This document shows positions 33,716 to 44,600 of a stretch of 60,000 nucleotides of DNA, in pieces. The stretch spans positions 16,860,020 to 16,920,019 of the forward strand of contig CAIIXF020000012.1 of NCBI GenBank assembly GCA_903813345.2, given 5' to 3'. The first letter of the stretch is position 1, and every line of letters starts with the position of its first letter. The notes below the pieces were generated by a model. That model was not told the origin of the DNA. It searched no databases and saw only the letters and a list, made by a program, of their open reading frames with translations. The DNA comes from Owenia fusiformis. Lineage: Eukaryota; Annelida; Polychaeta; Sabellida; Oweniidae. The position numbers and the translations under genes are program-made.

Positions 33716-34138
33716 CGAACTCCCATGCAGTGATATATCACTGCGGCGGGCAGGTGTCTCACCGTAAGCATGGTAACATCGTAATAAACAACTGACGTGA
33801 TTGGTTCTAGTCCCATGCTCAGGTCGCGTGATTGTAAAATTTCGACAATTTCATTGGTTGAATTGCGCGTATTAACTAATAAACAACACGTGCGGTAAAC
33901 TTTTATCAACACAACTTTTACTCAGAATTCCTTCCGCGGGGATTTGCTCTTATATTTCATTGATTTTGGAATATCTTGACAAAATAATTATTGGTGAACA
34001 TAAAAGAACATATTTTTTATAAGTTGTGTGAAATACAAGTACATCTGTGACAAAAAGGGGGACTATCTTCCCCAAATTTTGGGGATTCCATAATCTGCCC
34101 GCCGCAGTGTCTATACCGAGACACTGCATAGGAGTTCG
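33716..34138. mobile_element. 423-bp TIR element with 10-bp target duplication (MULE-like MITE)
   Basis: Terminal inverted repeats start CGAACTCC(C/T)ATGCAGTG and continue to CACTGCGGCGGGCAG. In each TIR a small hairpin (CAGTG..CACTG) is embedded. ATAAGCACGG lies on both sides (33706-33715 and 34139-34148). The related site in mariner copy A near 20808 has a single ATAAGCGAGG and no insert, serving as an empty site. A 10-bp duplication with long TIRs fits Mutator-like elements. No transposase is encoded. Confidence 0.85.
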
Positions 34139-34189
34139 ATAAGCACGGGAGTATATCAGTTGTGTATGGATTTTTTGGCCCACCCTGCA

Positions 34190-34580
34190 AGTTCATAGTA
34201 GTTTATGAAGCTCAAGACCCGTATCCAGCTCTTGCCATGGGGTGTTCAACTTTGAAAAAAATTAAGGGGTAGAGAGGATGGCTGCCATCCCCCAGTAGTA
34301 ATAGAAGTAAATGATAAAGTATAGACTGACACGAGACTTGAAACCCCTTCTGACAATTCTTGAACGTTTTCACACTGGGTACTGGACAGTGTGTCAACCT
34401 CTGGCCTTGTCTTTGTCAACTAAGTCTTGGTAGTTTGCCTCCTTCAAATTATGTGAAATGTTGAGGCAGTCTTCCCATGTTATATTTACAATGATGATGT
34501 ATTGAAAATATTTGTTGATCCATCTGTGATGTTGAAACTTGTCCGTACTTCTGTCCGTCCGTCCACAATAGTGGCACATT
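34190..34580 (-). pseudogene. Second copy of retroelement C-terminal fragment
   Basis: Parallels 20861-21260 closely, including GTTCATAGTAGTT, CTCTTGCCATGGGGTGTTCA and the minus-strand NYQDLVDKDKARG motif. In both places it starts next to the mariner right end, so mariner and flank were duplicated together. Confidence 0.55.
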
Positions 34581-35530
34581 TTAAAACCTCTGTCGATAGA
34601 ATTCCCGTATTAAGTTATTTTTGTTCAACCTCAATACAGAAAACTCCCCTCTGACTCCTGGTTCAAAAGCTCGCCTATTTTCAAGATGGCCGCCATTTTT
34701 GTCTCGCAAAATTCATTTGTGACCCATTTTATAGCTTTACAAATAATGTCAGGTGTCCTGCATTGTTAAAATCCATGACAATGTGAAGAGTAGTTATATG
34801 AAATAATTTTGTTACAAAAAATCAGCAAAAAATTATATTAGATTTTTTATTTTCGGCAATTTTAGTTGATAACATTGATTTGACCATCTGTCTCGTGAAA
34901 TCCACTTTTGAACCATTTGCCTTAAAACCACTGTCGATAGGATTCCCGTTTTAAGTTATTTTTGTTCAACATCAATACGAAAAAAGCTCCCCTATGAATC
35001 CTGGTTCAAAAGCTCGCCTATTTTCAAATGGCTGCCATTTTTGTTTCGCGAAATTCACTTTTGGCCCATTTTCTAGCTTTACAAATAATTGCAGGTGTCC
35101 TGCATTGTAAAAAGCCATTCACTGTAAAGATTAGTTGTATGAAATAATTTTGTTACAAAAATCGACAAAAAATCTTATGCTTTTTTTTATTTTCAGCCAT
35201 TTTACTTAACGTTGATTTGTCCACCTGTCTCTCAGTCAGTCCAGTCAGTGGCAAGTTTTAAAACCTCTGTCTGTCAACATTTGGCTCTTTTTAAATCCTC
35301 TGTAGATAGGATTCACATTTAAAAATATTATTGTTCAACATCAATAAAGAAAAAATATATTTTCAAAATGGCCACCATTTTTGTCTCGGGAAATTCACTT
35401 TTGGCCCATTTCCTAGCTTTACAAATAAGTTCAGGTGTCCTGCATTGTAAAAGGCCATGTCTTTGTAAATAGTAGTTGTATGAAACAATTTTGTTACAAA
35501 AAATCGGCAAAAAATTATTTCCGTTTTATT
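34575..35530. repeat. Tandem repeat of ~340-bp units, three copies
   Basis: Units start near 34583, 34923 and 35291 with CTCTGTCGATAG. They share TTGTTCAACATCAATAC, AAAAGCTCGCCTATTTTCAA, ATGGCCGCCATTTTTGT and CAGGTGTCCTGCATTGT. A single further copy is at 48985-49280. No coding evidence. Confidence 0.8.
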
Positions 35531-35557
35531 TTCACTTTTGAGCAACACCATGTGAGC

Positions 35558-35655
35558 CCAGTACCCACGGTACTAATTTTTCGACCGGGTACCAAGTTTG
35601 AACCCAGCATGGGGATTTACTACCCGGTACCCGGTTTTTTCTACAAACCCTAGTT
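35558..35655. repeat. Solo terminal fragment of the nested inverted-repeat element
   Basis: Carries the same end as the element at 36423-37174: TTTCGACCGGGTACCAAGTT, then TACCCGGTACCCGG and CTACAAACCCT. Remnant of another copy. Confidence 0.75.
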
Positions 35656-35744
35656 GATAGATATGTGCCCCCATCTTATTCCCTTGTACTGTTAAGGTTT
35701 AATGTATATGCACTCCCCTTAACCTTAACTTATAACATTGATGG

Positions 35745-37587
35745 CAGTACTGTCAACCCCCAAAGATTTTCTCGCGGGACAGATTTTTTAGACCCAGTGC
35801 CCAAAATTCGCGGGATTTTGCGGGACATCTACTAAATTCGCGGGATTTCGCGGGACATTTAAGGGATTTGCGTGATTGCGCTTATAGGCCAATTTTTTTT
35901 ATCAAATTCGCGGGATTTCGCGGGACCATTCGAGGGACAAACACCCTAATTGCGGGACAGTTAACAGGTTTACCAGCAAAAACTTCATAGAGGGACAGAT
36001 TTTCTAGAAAAAGTGCCCTAAATTTGCGGGATTTCGCGGGACATCCACCTAAATTTGCAGGATGTCCCGGGACATTCAAGGGATTTGCGTGATTTGGACT
36101 AATGTAAAAGCGTGTAAAAGTACTTGAATCAAACTTTCAGATACTGATTAATCAAATATAATGCACCGTTACATTGTAACTTAAATAAACGTCAACATAA
36201 TTTCACAAAATACGCATAGAAATATTATTAAACTTTATTGTAATTTATCAAAAACAAAAACCATGCTTGAGGTGTGAGTATCGTAATCTAACACGAAATT
36301 CAAAAATTTGGAACAATACTTTGCGTCGTGACCAACTACTACCATACTCAATTGAAAGCCCATGATATAGGGGTTCGATTAATCTACATCAAATTATAGG
36401 GAATGAGGTTACTTTTCTAGATAGGGTTTGTAGAAAAAACCGGGTACCGGGTAGTAAATCCTCCATGCTGGGTTCAAACTTTTTTTTATTCCTTCATTCT
36501 TATTTTTGTACATGTAAATGTAATGCAATTAATAATATAAATAAAATTTACGTAGACAAACTTGGTACCCGGTCGAAAAACCGGGTACCCAAAAAACGAA
36601 ATATACGAATATACAACATAATTAGATCATTAGAAAACGTGTAAGATTTGTTTTTAATTTACAAAAATGTAACTTCCTTCAAAATTGAGCTAGAAGCTTC
36701 AAATAAAAAGCATTTTAAGCCTCTTTTCTTCCTCTATCATCATGGTCATATTTCCATTGGTAATGAAGGGGGAGGGGGTGCGATCACACCATCACACCCT
36801 CTCCTGGCTACGCCAATGACATTGTAAGACGATTTGAATAACAAGACAAATCAATTTTACTCTATTTTCAATGAGTTCGTATGTTGGTACGTGAACATAA
36901 CCAATGAAAATATGGTCATGACGATAGAGGAAGAAAAGAGCCTTAAAATATGCTTTTTATTTGAAGCTTCTAGCTCAATTTTGAAGGATGTTACATACAT
37001 TTTTGTAAATTCAAAACAAATCATACACGTTTTCTGATAATCTAATTATGTTATACTCGTATATTCGTATTTTTCATTTGTTGGGTACCCGTCTTTTGAC
37101 CGGGTACCGGGTACCAAGTTTGAACCCAGCATGGAGGATTTACTACCCGGTACCCGGTTTTTTCTACAAACCCTTTCTAGATATCAGCGTCCATTTATTG
37201 TAACTCGCGTTTGCTAACATTTGCTCAGTTCTGAGATGAAGGCCACACGGATAGTAAAAAGGCCAACGTTGGAACTATTTGTGACCTACATCCCTATTGT
37301 CGTAATTAAAATGAAAGTTGAACCCTTCCTCTTTATTTTGATACCAAACAACAGCATGCTAGGTACTTAAAATTAGGTAAACTTTACTCCTCAAAAGTGC
37401 AAAAACTTAGCTTCTTTTATAAGATAAGATAATCACCATATAGGGGATTGCAACAATTTCGGAAATTCGCGGAGGTCAAAGCCACATTTGCGGGACTTCG
37501 CGGGACATTGCGGGACACGCGGATTAGCCTAATTTTGATCGAATTCGCGGGATAATCCCGCCATTCGCGGGACACTTGACAGCTCTG
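35745..37587. mobile_element. hAT-like non-autonomous element with CpG-rich internal repeats
   Basis: The ends read CAGTACTGTCAA (left) and CAGAGCTGTCAAGTGTCCCG (right, complement strand), and TGATGG flanks both sides (35739-35744 and 37588-37593). CAG starts and a probable 8-bp duplication with two mismatches fit hAT elements. Near each end are repeated TTCGCGGGATTTCGCGGGAC units (35780-36085 and 37460-37575). It has no transposase. A second element (36423-37174) is inserted inside; without it, this one is about 1.1 kb. Confidence 0.65.
36423..37174. mobile_element. Nested 752-bp inverted-repeat element, 8-bp target duplication
   Basis: Begins AGGGTTTGTAGAAAAAACCG and ends with its complement. 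The long arms share ACCGGGTACCGGGTAGTAAA, CCATGCTGGGTTCAAACTT, then AAGCTTCAAATAAAAAGCAT and GAGGAAGAAAAGAG. The left arm has an extra ~75 bp (36484-36560). TTCTAGAT occurs on both sides (36415-36422 and 37175-37182). The duplication length suggests a hAT-type transposase. No transposase is encoded. Confidence 0.85.
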
Positions 37588-37619
37588 TGATGGAAACGTA
37601 ACTGGCCTTTATTTCAAAT

Positions 37620-38195
37620 ATCTCCTTTTCTCATTTTTTTCCTCAATTACAATTGGTCGAAAATTGATGATAAATTTGATGAATTTTTGAAAATCGTCAT
37701 TCCCATATAATCCAATGGGAAATGGAGGGTTTTGGGCAAATCAGAAATCAGGATATATTTTCAGTAAAAGATTCAGCAAAAAATATTTTTATATAGAAAA
37801 TTGAATTGTCTAACTTTTTTTGTCCACTAAATGTTTAGTTTATTTGATGAATACTAAAGTTACTGCGCTTCGAAGTCATTTTTGAAAATCATTTTTCGCC
37901 TCCTGTGTTATTTTAATGGGAGAGGTTTTTTGAAAAACAATTTTGACTTTAAAGCCCTATAACTTTGTTGAACCTGAAGAAACATATCAAAGTTAGCAAA
38001 TTCAATTGCCTGCCTCGTATTTTTGCAAGGACTCGGATGGATGGATATTATGTCATATGACTTGCGGCAAACCTACCGTTTCCCATTGGTTCACATGGGA
38101 ATGTCGACTTTCAAAAAGTCATCACATTTATCATCAATTTTTGACTTATCGCAATTGAGGAAAAAATTGAGAAAATGTTGAGGTTTTGAAAATGA
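37620..38195. mobile_element. Foldback element with ~95-bp arms
   Basis: The left arm (about 37635-37720) and right arm (about 38088-38180) are inverted copies: TTTTTTCCTCAATT, AAAATTGATGATAAAT, CATTCCCAT, CCAATGGGAAA. The interior has no open frame. Confidence 0.7.
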
Positions 38196-38892
38196 ATAAA
38201 ATCAATAGTATAAGTATTTTCATCGCAGAATAAGTAAATAAAAATTCAAAGGTAAAGAGGCTTTAACACGGAGTTCAATGGGGGAGCTAAGGTTGTCAAA
38301 CTTATGGAGGGGAGTGTACGTCTACTACTTAACATTTTACGGTTGCTATAGTAACCAATGTGATGACCTATGGCGGTCCAAGAGAACAATATTACTAAAC
38401 ATGCTAAATTTACTTACATAAACTGTCAAAATATCTAGTTTTGTTCTCATGGCAAAAGTGAATCTTATATCAATATTTCCCATCTTGTTTTCTTTGGTTA
38501 TGCCAAAGAATAATTGTAAACATACTGCTCTTCAAACATCTGGAACAAATCACCTGGTTTTATGATGCTGTCAAAGTTCTCATGGGTTCATGAAAGAGAG
38601 AAAGCAAGATTCACCCATTAGTAAGCTTTAAAGCAAGGTTGGTTGGGTTGAAAAGCTTATGATGATTCTGCTGCTCATGTCAACATCCTTCGTTAGAATC
38701 TACTGAGTCTGAAATCAATTTAGGGAGTCAGTTGTTTTTTTAATTTCACCCCTAACGACAAATCGAGAATCATCCCCATCTCTACCCTGACCAACCTTGC
38801 CATACATCCCACTACATGTTTTGATTTATTTAGTGTTATCGCACCAATTGAAGCCAATTTATATAGTTTCAATTTTAGACATTCACATCAGT
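38196..38892. other. 3' flank of the SCP gene
   Basis: A poly(A) signal AATAAA on the minus strand lies at 38825-38830, 63 bases past the SCP stop. Nothing else identified. Confidence 0.5.
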
Positions 38893-41800
38893 TCAAAAAT
38901 CAATCAGGGGTCCGTAGAACCGATTCTTAGTGTTTCCATCCGTAAAGTTGAAAAAGTAATCCATTCCTGCGTCGACAAACTCTTTTTCCGATATTTCCCC
39001 ATCGTAGTCTGTATCCATGTAGTCAAACTGAATTCTAGCCAGACTTGGATCAAGGTCAAAAGCCTTCCACCAGTGTATGTACTCAGAGAATTGGATAAAG
39101 CCATCAGAGTTGAAATCCAGTGCCTGTAAAATTTAGATCAGAGAATAGTAGTACTTGTAGTTCAATGCTAACCATAATCAATTGAATAAAATAAAATTAT
39201 CAAATGTTCCTCTATACAGTGCAAAACACATTATCTTTTTAAACCATTGCCAAGATTGAACAAATGATACACTATTTCAGTAATGAAGTGTCATATCTAA
39301 TGTGCCACTTAAATCTTTAAGCATATTAAAAATTTGCACCCTGAGTGACATCTGAGTGTAGTCTTTATAACTTTAATACCAATTGAAGGATTAAGTTCAA
39401 ATTGTATAGCTAATGCGGTAGAGACAGATAAAATCTGCTCAAGAAGAAGGGATACCATTTGACAGTTTTAGTTCAAATTGTATGGACAGCATGCACAACA
39501 TATTTAAAAATAGAGTTTCCACATTAATTGTACTATAACAATCTCACTAGAATAATTTGGAAACACTAGATTTTTGTATTTAATGTAAACCAAATGGTGT
39601 TTTACACCTCTTTTTAATTATACTCCGTCTGTTTTAGGCCTCGTTAACCCTTAATGGTTTTTTGTTTTTTACACCCTCTAAAGGTTTTTGGGGTATTTAT
39701 TATGACTGCATGGAAATATGTGTAAAACTTATCATAAGGGGTCAGGTGTTTTAGCACTTTGTAACATTTTGTAGCATTTATATATAACACTGTATTAATT
39801 GAATATGTTTCAGTGATAGTGATGTTCTTTGGCCTCAGGTAGCACAAAAAGTCATAATGCGATTTATATCTGGTTTGTTTTATATTTGTATTTGTATCTG
39901 AAAGGAATTGAATTAATTGAGGATTAGATGAAATTTCATGTTGATAGAATGATTATTTCTGATATAATTATTGCAAAGAATGAGCTCTGGGGACCCCAAA
40001 AACCAAAGAAAAGAAATAAACGCTGATCGGTGCAGCTATTTTCTCATTCCTTTTTGGCATTGTTGTTACTATACCTAGTTTTATTGGGAGTATTCTTTTT
40101 TCAACAAAGAGTACATAATTGTAGTGGTGTATATTTGTCATGAGCATAATTATAGCGGAGCCCAAAGTTATGTGTTCTGGAATTTGATGTCACAATTTAG
40201 AAAATGAAGATCATTACCTTAAACATATTAGCAAATAACTCTTTGTGGCAATCAATCAGCGTTGGATTTCTCAAAATACGCCAACAATCCAATATTCGTG
40301 TACTCCATGTTCGTGAAATTGAAAGATTTTCTATACCATCTCCAAATCCCCTGAATATGTCTACAACTGTATCTGCTGCATGACCTCGTAAATTAGCTGG
40401 AAACGAATAAAATGTTGAATCATTGAATACTATCAATGTTAAAGATAGAAGGCATGACGTCCTGATGAACTATCATATCACAAGCAAGGCCCAGCTGATG
40501 TCTACAGCCTTAAAGATTCTCGCAATCTTTATCCAATCAGCGTTTGCGAGTGTGTCTGCTCACATATAAAAGGCGAATCCAACTCAAATCCATGCAGGGG
40601 TGTATGAGGTACTCGAATAGGAAAGAGCTCGTGAAATCTCAATTTATATGCACATGGTCAATGTTTACACATGTTTGGAGTTATTAAAGAAAATGTGATA
40701 TGGGTGTGGTTCCGAATTTGAAGTCATTGCTGGAAAATATGATTTTAATACATGAAATTATATCTGTAAATACAGCACTAAAAATAACAGTACACATGAA
40801 GTACATGTATGATGTTCAGAAATGTTTGAAACCCTTACGGAAAATTCTGTCTGCATTTTGTCACCATTGCTCTTTCTTCCCGCATTCTAGTGCTGTTTGA
40901 ATGAACATATTAATTATGTATTTCTAACTAAAATATATCACATTTTTTTATAAACCACAAACATTTAGATCATAAAAAAATATTCAATACTTGAGTGAGC
41001 ACGATATGCAAGGGTTACTAAGTTGACAGAGTAAATGACCACTGATATTGTGTTAGTCCATGCACACAGCGTATATTCTGCTAATACACTTTGCTAACAC
41101 CCCCACTTTCATAGTGAAGTGACTAATTGGTTTATGTTTACGTTTTAATGTGTTTTGGGTTCCTTGTTACAGCAAGGGGGGCCAGTAAAGTAGACTAACA
41201 TGTTTGCATGGCAAGTTTTGATCGAATATGTGAGACACTTAAGGTAATCATTATCCTGCAGTCTGGTAGTTCATGAACCCCATGGCTAAAAGTTACTTCA
41301 ACATTATGCAGTTTTTGAGCATTTTGTCAAGTGATTTGGGCAAAAATTGTCTACTTTGAACCCCCTGGATTTTTTTAAAAAGTTACCCCCTGCTCTTTCT
41401 GCAAAACCTGACTACGGGTTAACAAGTGACCAGTATCTAGTGTGTTAAAGTATCTAGAGAAAGACTGTATCAAGTGTTTAAAGACAGCATAATAGTGCCA
41501 AAAAGTTACATAAACAAACTAACCTTGTATTTGCAAATGCAACTAACGCCTGGCTACCGGATTAACCTACTATTTTATGTCGAGTAACTCATTTAAACAT
41601 GAATAGTACCTGCCACTATGCCGTTTATATCTAAATGAGTTGGTCATAAAATAGTAGATTAATCCGGTAGCCGACAGGCGTTAGTTGCCTTCACGAATAC
41701 AAGGAAAGTTTGAATTCATGATTGCAACTAACGACAAGCGGCTACCGGATTAAGTTACTATTTTATGACTCATTTAGATATGAATAGTACAGTAGTACCT

Positions 41801-42858
41801 GAAACTATTCCATTCATGTTTAAGTGAGGTATTAAATCGACGATTCTGTGGACTTCTGAACTATTTGTTCGCAAACCCCGGTCGCAAACATGTACATTCT
41901 CTTAGACAAATGATACTGACATATGTTTGTTATAAAAATGTCATGGGAATTTGGCCTACAACACGTGGAATAAGAAAAAAAGAAAAATCGTACCTTCGAG
42001 GTTCCGACATTTTGTTACCGAAACAGTTCGATTCGTTTCGGTATCCAGCGTAATCGAGCGGATCACCAGTGCTATTGTTTCTACGGGAATCTATCCTAAT
42101 TTCTTACAGAAATTCAACCTAAGCTTGGGCCTTAATTGAATGAAAATTACGTATTTCTAATAGAAGTGATTGTTTTTTGTCATACTGATGAGGGCCCAGA
42201 AAAAATTTTGGGCAAAAAATGTTATGCCCCAAAATATTGTAGGGCCTAAATTAGTGGGCCTTTTCGGGCATTACTTGGCCTTTTTGGGCCTTAAATTTTC
42301 AAAATTTGGGCCTAATTTTGGGATTTAGGAGCCGAAAATTGTGCCCCCTACCCTTTGTTACACTCTGGATCCGCTAGTGTGGCGTGTTAATTAATATCAT
42401 ACTTATAGCTTGTTATTTTACATCAAGATAAAGAAAGGTGTAATGAATATCGATTAAAACATCACAACGAGGTGTCGTTTTCGTTAACTAGCAGGTGAAA
42501 ATTCCTGGGTGAAAATTCTGACAATCGAAGGTAATAAGCAAGAGCATACACTGTAATTATGTCTGTCATCTCTAAAGCTCTTGGGCTTTTCCTCCTCTCC
42601 GGGAAGAATGAGCCGGTTAGACCAAATATAAGTATTTTTAGTTCAATTTAGAACATGATGACAAATATCAAAACAATTTCAGTCACAGGATAAAAAAATG
42701 ACTGCGTGCACATTTCTGTAAAAATGATGCCATTTACCTGACTTTATGATGCGATCTGCTTTAATCATGAAATCTTCTGGCTTGCAGATTCCATCAGGAT
42801 GGCAAGCAAAAAGAAGTGTTGAGATTTTCCTGATCCAAATTCGTGGAATACCCTCCAT
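38893..42858 (-). CDS. Sarcoplasmic calcium-binding protein (EF-hand), copy 1
   Basis: Three exons splice in frame: 42738-42858 (121 nt), 40218-40396 (179 nt) and 38893-39123 (231 nt, ending TGA), for 176 residues, as usual for SCPs. Introns are GT-AG with phases 1 and 0. Exon 1 starts MEGIPRIWIRKISTLLF and holds a degenerate first EF-hand (CHPDGICKPEDF). Exon 3 holds two good Ca2+ loops, DFNSDGFIQFSE and DTDYDGEISEKE, and the SCP-type end MDYFFNFTDGNTKNRFYGPL. SCPs are cytosolic Ca2+ buffers abundant in invertebrate muscle and neurons. The ATG follows CAG directly at a possible acceptor (CTTTCAG), so an upstream 5' exon is possible. AATAAA lies 63 nt past the stop. It is duplicated in part at 16368-18118. 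Intron 1 contains repeats at 41539-42350. Confidence 0.9.
41539..41689. repeat. Hairpin of ~60-bp arms in SCP intron 1
   Basis: GCAACTAACGCCTGGCTACC at the left faces its complement at the right, with ATTAA.CTACTATTTTATG further in. A third, partial arm lies at about 41727-41800, next to the repeat shared with 25517-25790 (41820-42100). Confidence 0.75.
42189..42350. repeat. GGGCC/TTTTGGGC-rich patch in SCP intron 1
   Basis: About 160 bp in which GGGCC, GCCC and AAATTTTGGGC recur on both strands. A similar flavour is seen at about 59270-59400. No coding evidence. Confidence 0.5.
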
Positions 42859-43198
42859 CTGAAAGATCGGCATTATCCATATGTTAGTAAATGTAGAGTA
42901 AATAATACATTTAATGATTTAATTTAATGATTTATTATCATATATGTATATTAAATAAATGAACTCAGATTATTGTAGCTTACTATTACAGTTAAAATGG
43001 TGCGAAATCTTATTTTAAACGCAGAAGATTGTACTTTGGTATATAATTGAAATATCGAATGTAAAAATGTGCATGTATGTTAATGCAGAGACATAAATAA
43101 TATAAATGCATAATTTATTTATGTGTGGGTACGGTAAACAACTTTTATAAAAGCAAGGCATTCAGTCAAAACGCAATGCCTTTAGCAAAACCGCATAC

Positions 43199-43365
43199 AT
43201 GCAAAGTACATGCTACGTTTCTATGCAATACCCATGCAGTAAAATTTTAACTCATAAAAACATGCAACATCCATTCAAATCCATGCAAAGCAGATTAATC
43301 CACATGCAAAGCCTATGCAGGCTCGTTGATGAGTTCCACGCAAAGTTTATGCAAAATTGAATGCA
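43199..43365. promoter_or_regulatory. Cluster of nine ATGCA motifs upstream of the SCP gene
   Basis: ATGCA starts at 43199, 43223, 43234, 43262, 43283, 43304, 43315, 43349 and 43361, all on the plus strand; several are ATGCAAAG or ATGCAAAA, close to the POU octamer ATGCAAAT. The cluster lies 340-510 bp upstream of SCP exon 1. Spacings of 11, 21, 21, 11 and 12 bp are near whole helical turns. An enhancer role is inference. Confidence 0.35.
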
Positions 43366-43796
43366 TTATATGAACTATTCATTTTGTGTGAAGAATTATC
43401 GAGAAAATTTACATTTCTATAATTAAAAGTATATCTGTTTGCAAAACGCAAACCTATAAGACCCTGTATTCATGATATTAGCCCCCAAGATATTCAGAAT
43501 AATATGAAAAGGATATCCAAGAATGTTCTTTGTTTAATTATCAAATTTAGAAATTTGGTCATTCTGAACTTTATTTTCCAAAATAAAGGTCATTGTATTA
43601 GCATGTATAAAATGGCCTTTTAAAGGTAGAATCACTCTTTTCACATATCTATTGTCAATCTGTTACTAGTTACTGCATACTTCTCAACCTAAAAATAATT
43701 CTTGGCTGTTTTTTTAAAAATCAGGGTTATCCCGGTTGTATATAAAAGATTCTGGCATGTTGTAATTTCTTCAAAATTCAAGATTGAAAATGAATT

Positions 43797-44600
43797 ATGG
43801 CATCAAAAACAATTTTTTACAATCTTCAAAGTGGGTTTCTACCAGGGCACAGCACTCCAGCAAAAGTTATCCTTGATGGTCAAGAGTCTGTTTTGAGCGA
43901 TGAGGATTCTATAAATGCTGGCGTTCCACAAGGCTCTATTCTTGGACCACTACTCTTTCTGATATATATAAATGATCTCCCTGAAACCTTATCAAGCAAA
44001 TGCTATATTTATGCAGATGACACATCTCTATACCAACCATATTCCAAATCAAATCTCATTGAAAGTAACACAATTTTACAATCTGATCTTAATTCAATTT
44101 TCCAATGGTCCAAGACATGGAAAATGAACTTCAAGGCCTCTAAAAGCAAAGACATAATTTTCTCAAACCCAAGGAAATGTGAATATAACGTTCCTGACCT
44201 CAAAATTGGTAATGATGTTCTACCTCGAGTTGATCATCATAAACATTTAGGCCTCACTAGACAAACACCTAACTTTTACCAACACATCACAGAGCTCACC
44301 AAGAGGATTGATAAACTATTAAACCCACTTAAATCTCTAAGCAACAAATTAAATGGAAAACAACTTCAAATCGTTCATACTTCCAATTTTCGACTATTGC
44401 GATATTCTTAATATGGTTGTGCAAATATAAGTAAATTAAAATCCATTGATCAATTATACTACAAAGCAGCCTGCATTTGCTCAGGTGTACTACATGGACC
44501 ATCTTCAACAAAAGTCCTTAACTGCTTAAATTGTAGAGAAATCATTCTTACATACTTTTGTACAGTTAAAACGTTTTGTTATCAATATAATATAGGCTAG
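43797..44600 (+). pseudogene. Truncated LINE reverse transcriptase
   Basis: Open for 204 codons, then frameshifted. Motifs in order: FYNLQSGFLPGHSTPA (start of RT palm), an internal deletion, GVPQGSILGPLLFLIYINDL, YADDTSL with both catalytic Asp residues, FQWSKTWKMNF and HHKHLG (thumb). After 44400 the frame changes twice: IFDYCDI, then YGCANISKLKSIDQLYYKAA and GVLHGPSSTKVL, the usual C-terminal tail of CR1/L2/Jockey-type LINEs. The first RT motifs and the endonuclease are absent. It inserted about 0.9 kb upstream of the SCP gene. The ATG is not a natural start; it is a 5'-truncated dead copy. Confidence 0.9.

Larger units (their letters stand above)
28412..34187 (-). mobile_element. Mariner-type element, copy B, split by later insertions
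   Basis: The left end reads TACAGGGTTGGCCAAAAAAT from 28410, and the right end is its near complement, ending CACCCTG at 34187. Decayed transposase sequence (GKTDMVFIE, MNAEYYQ, LLPQI, shifted FQQDGAL) lies on the minus strand at about 29045-28690 and parallels copy A. Mariner sequence resumes at 33538, where it matches copy A from about 20620. The 4.4 kb between (29120-33537) and the 423-bp element at 33716-34138 are insertions. Nothing intact can encode a transposase. Confidence 0.7.

Noticed and set aside
38797-39129. 110-codon plus-strand frame over SCP exon 3
   Set aside because: Antisense shadow of the EF-hand exon, which has clear motifs and splice sites on the minus strand.
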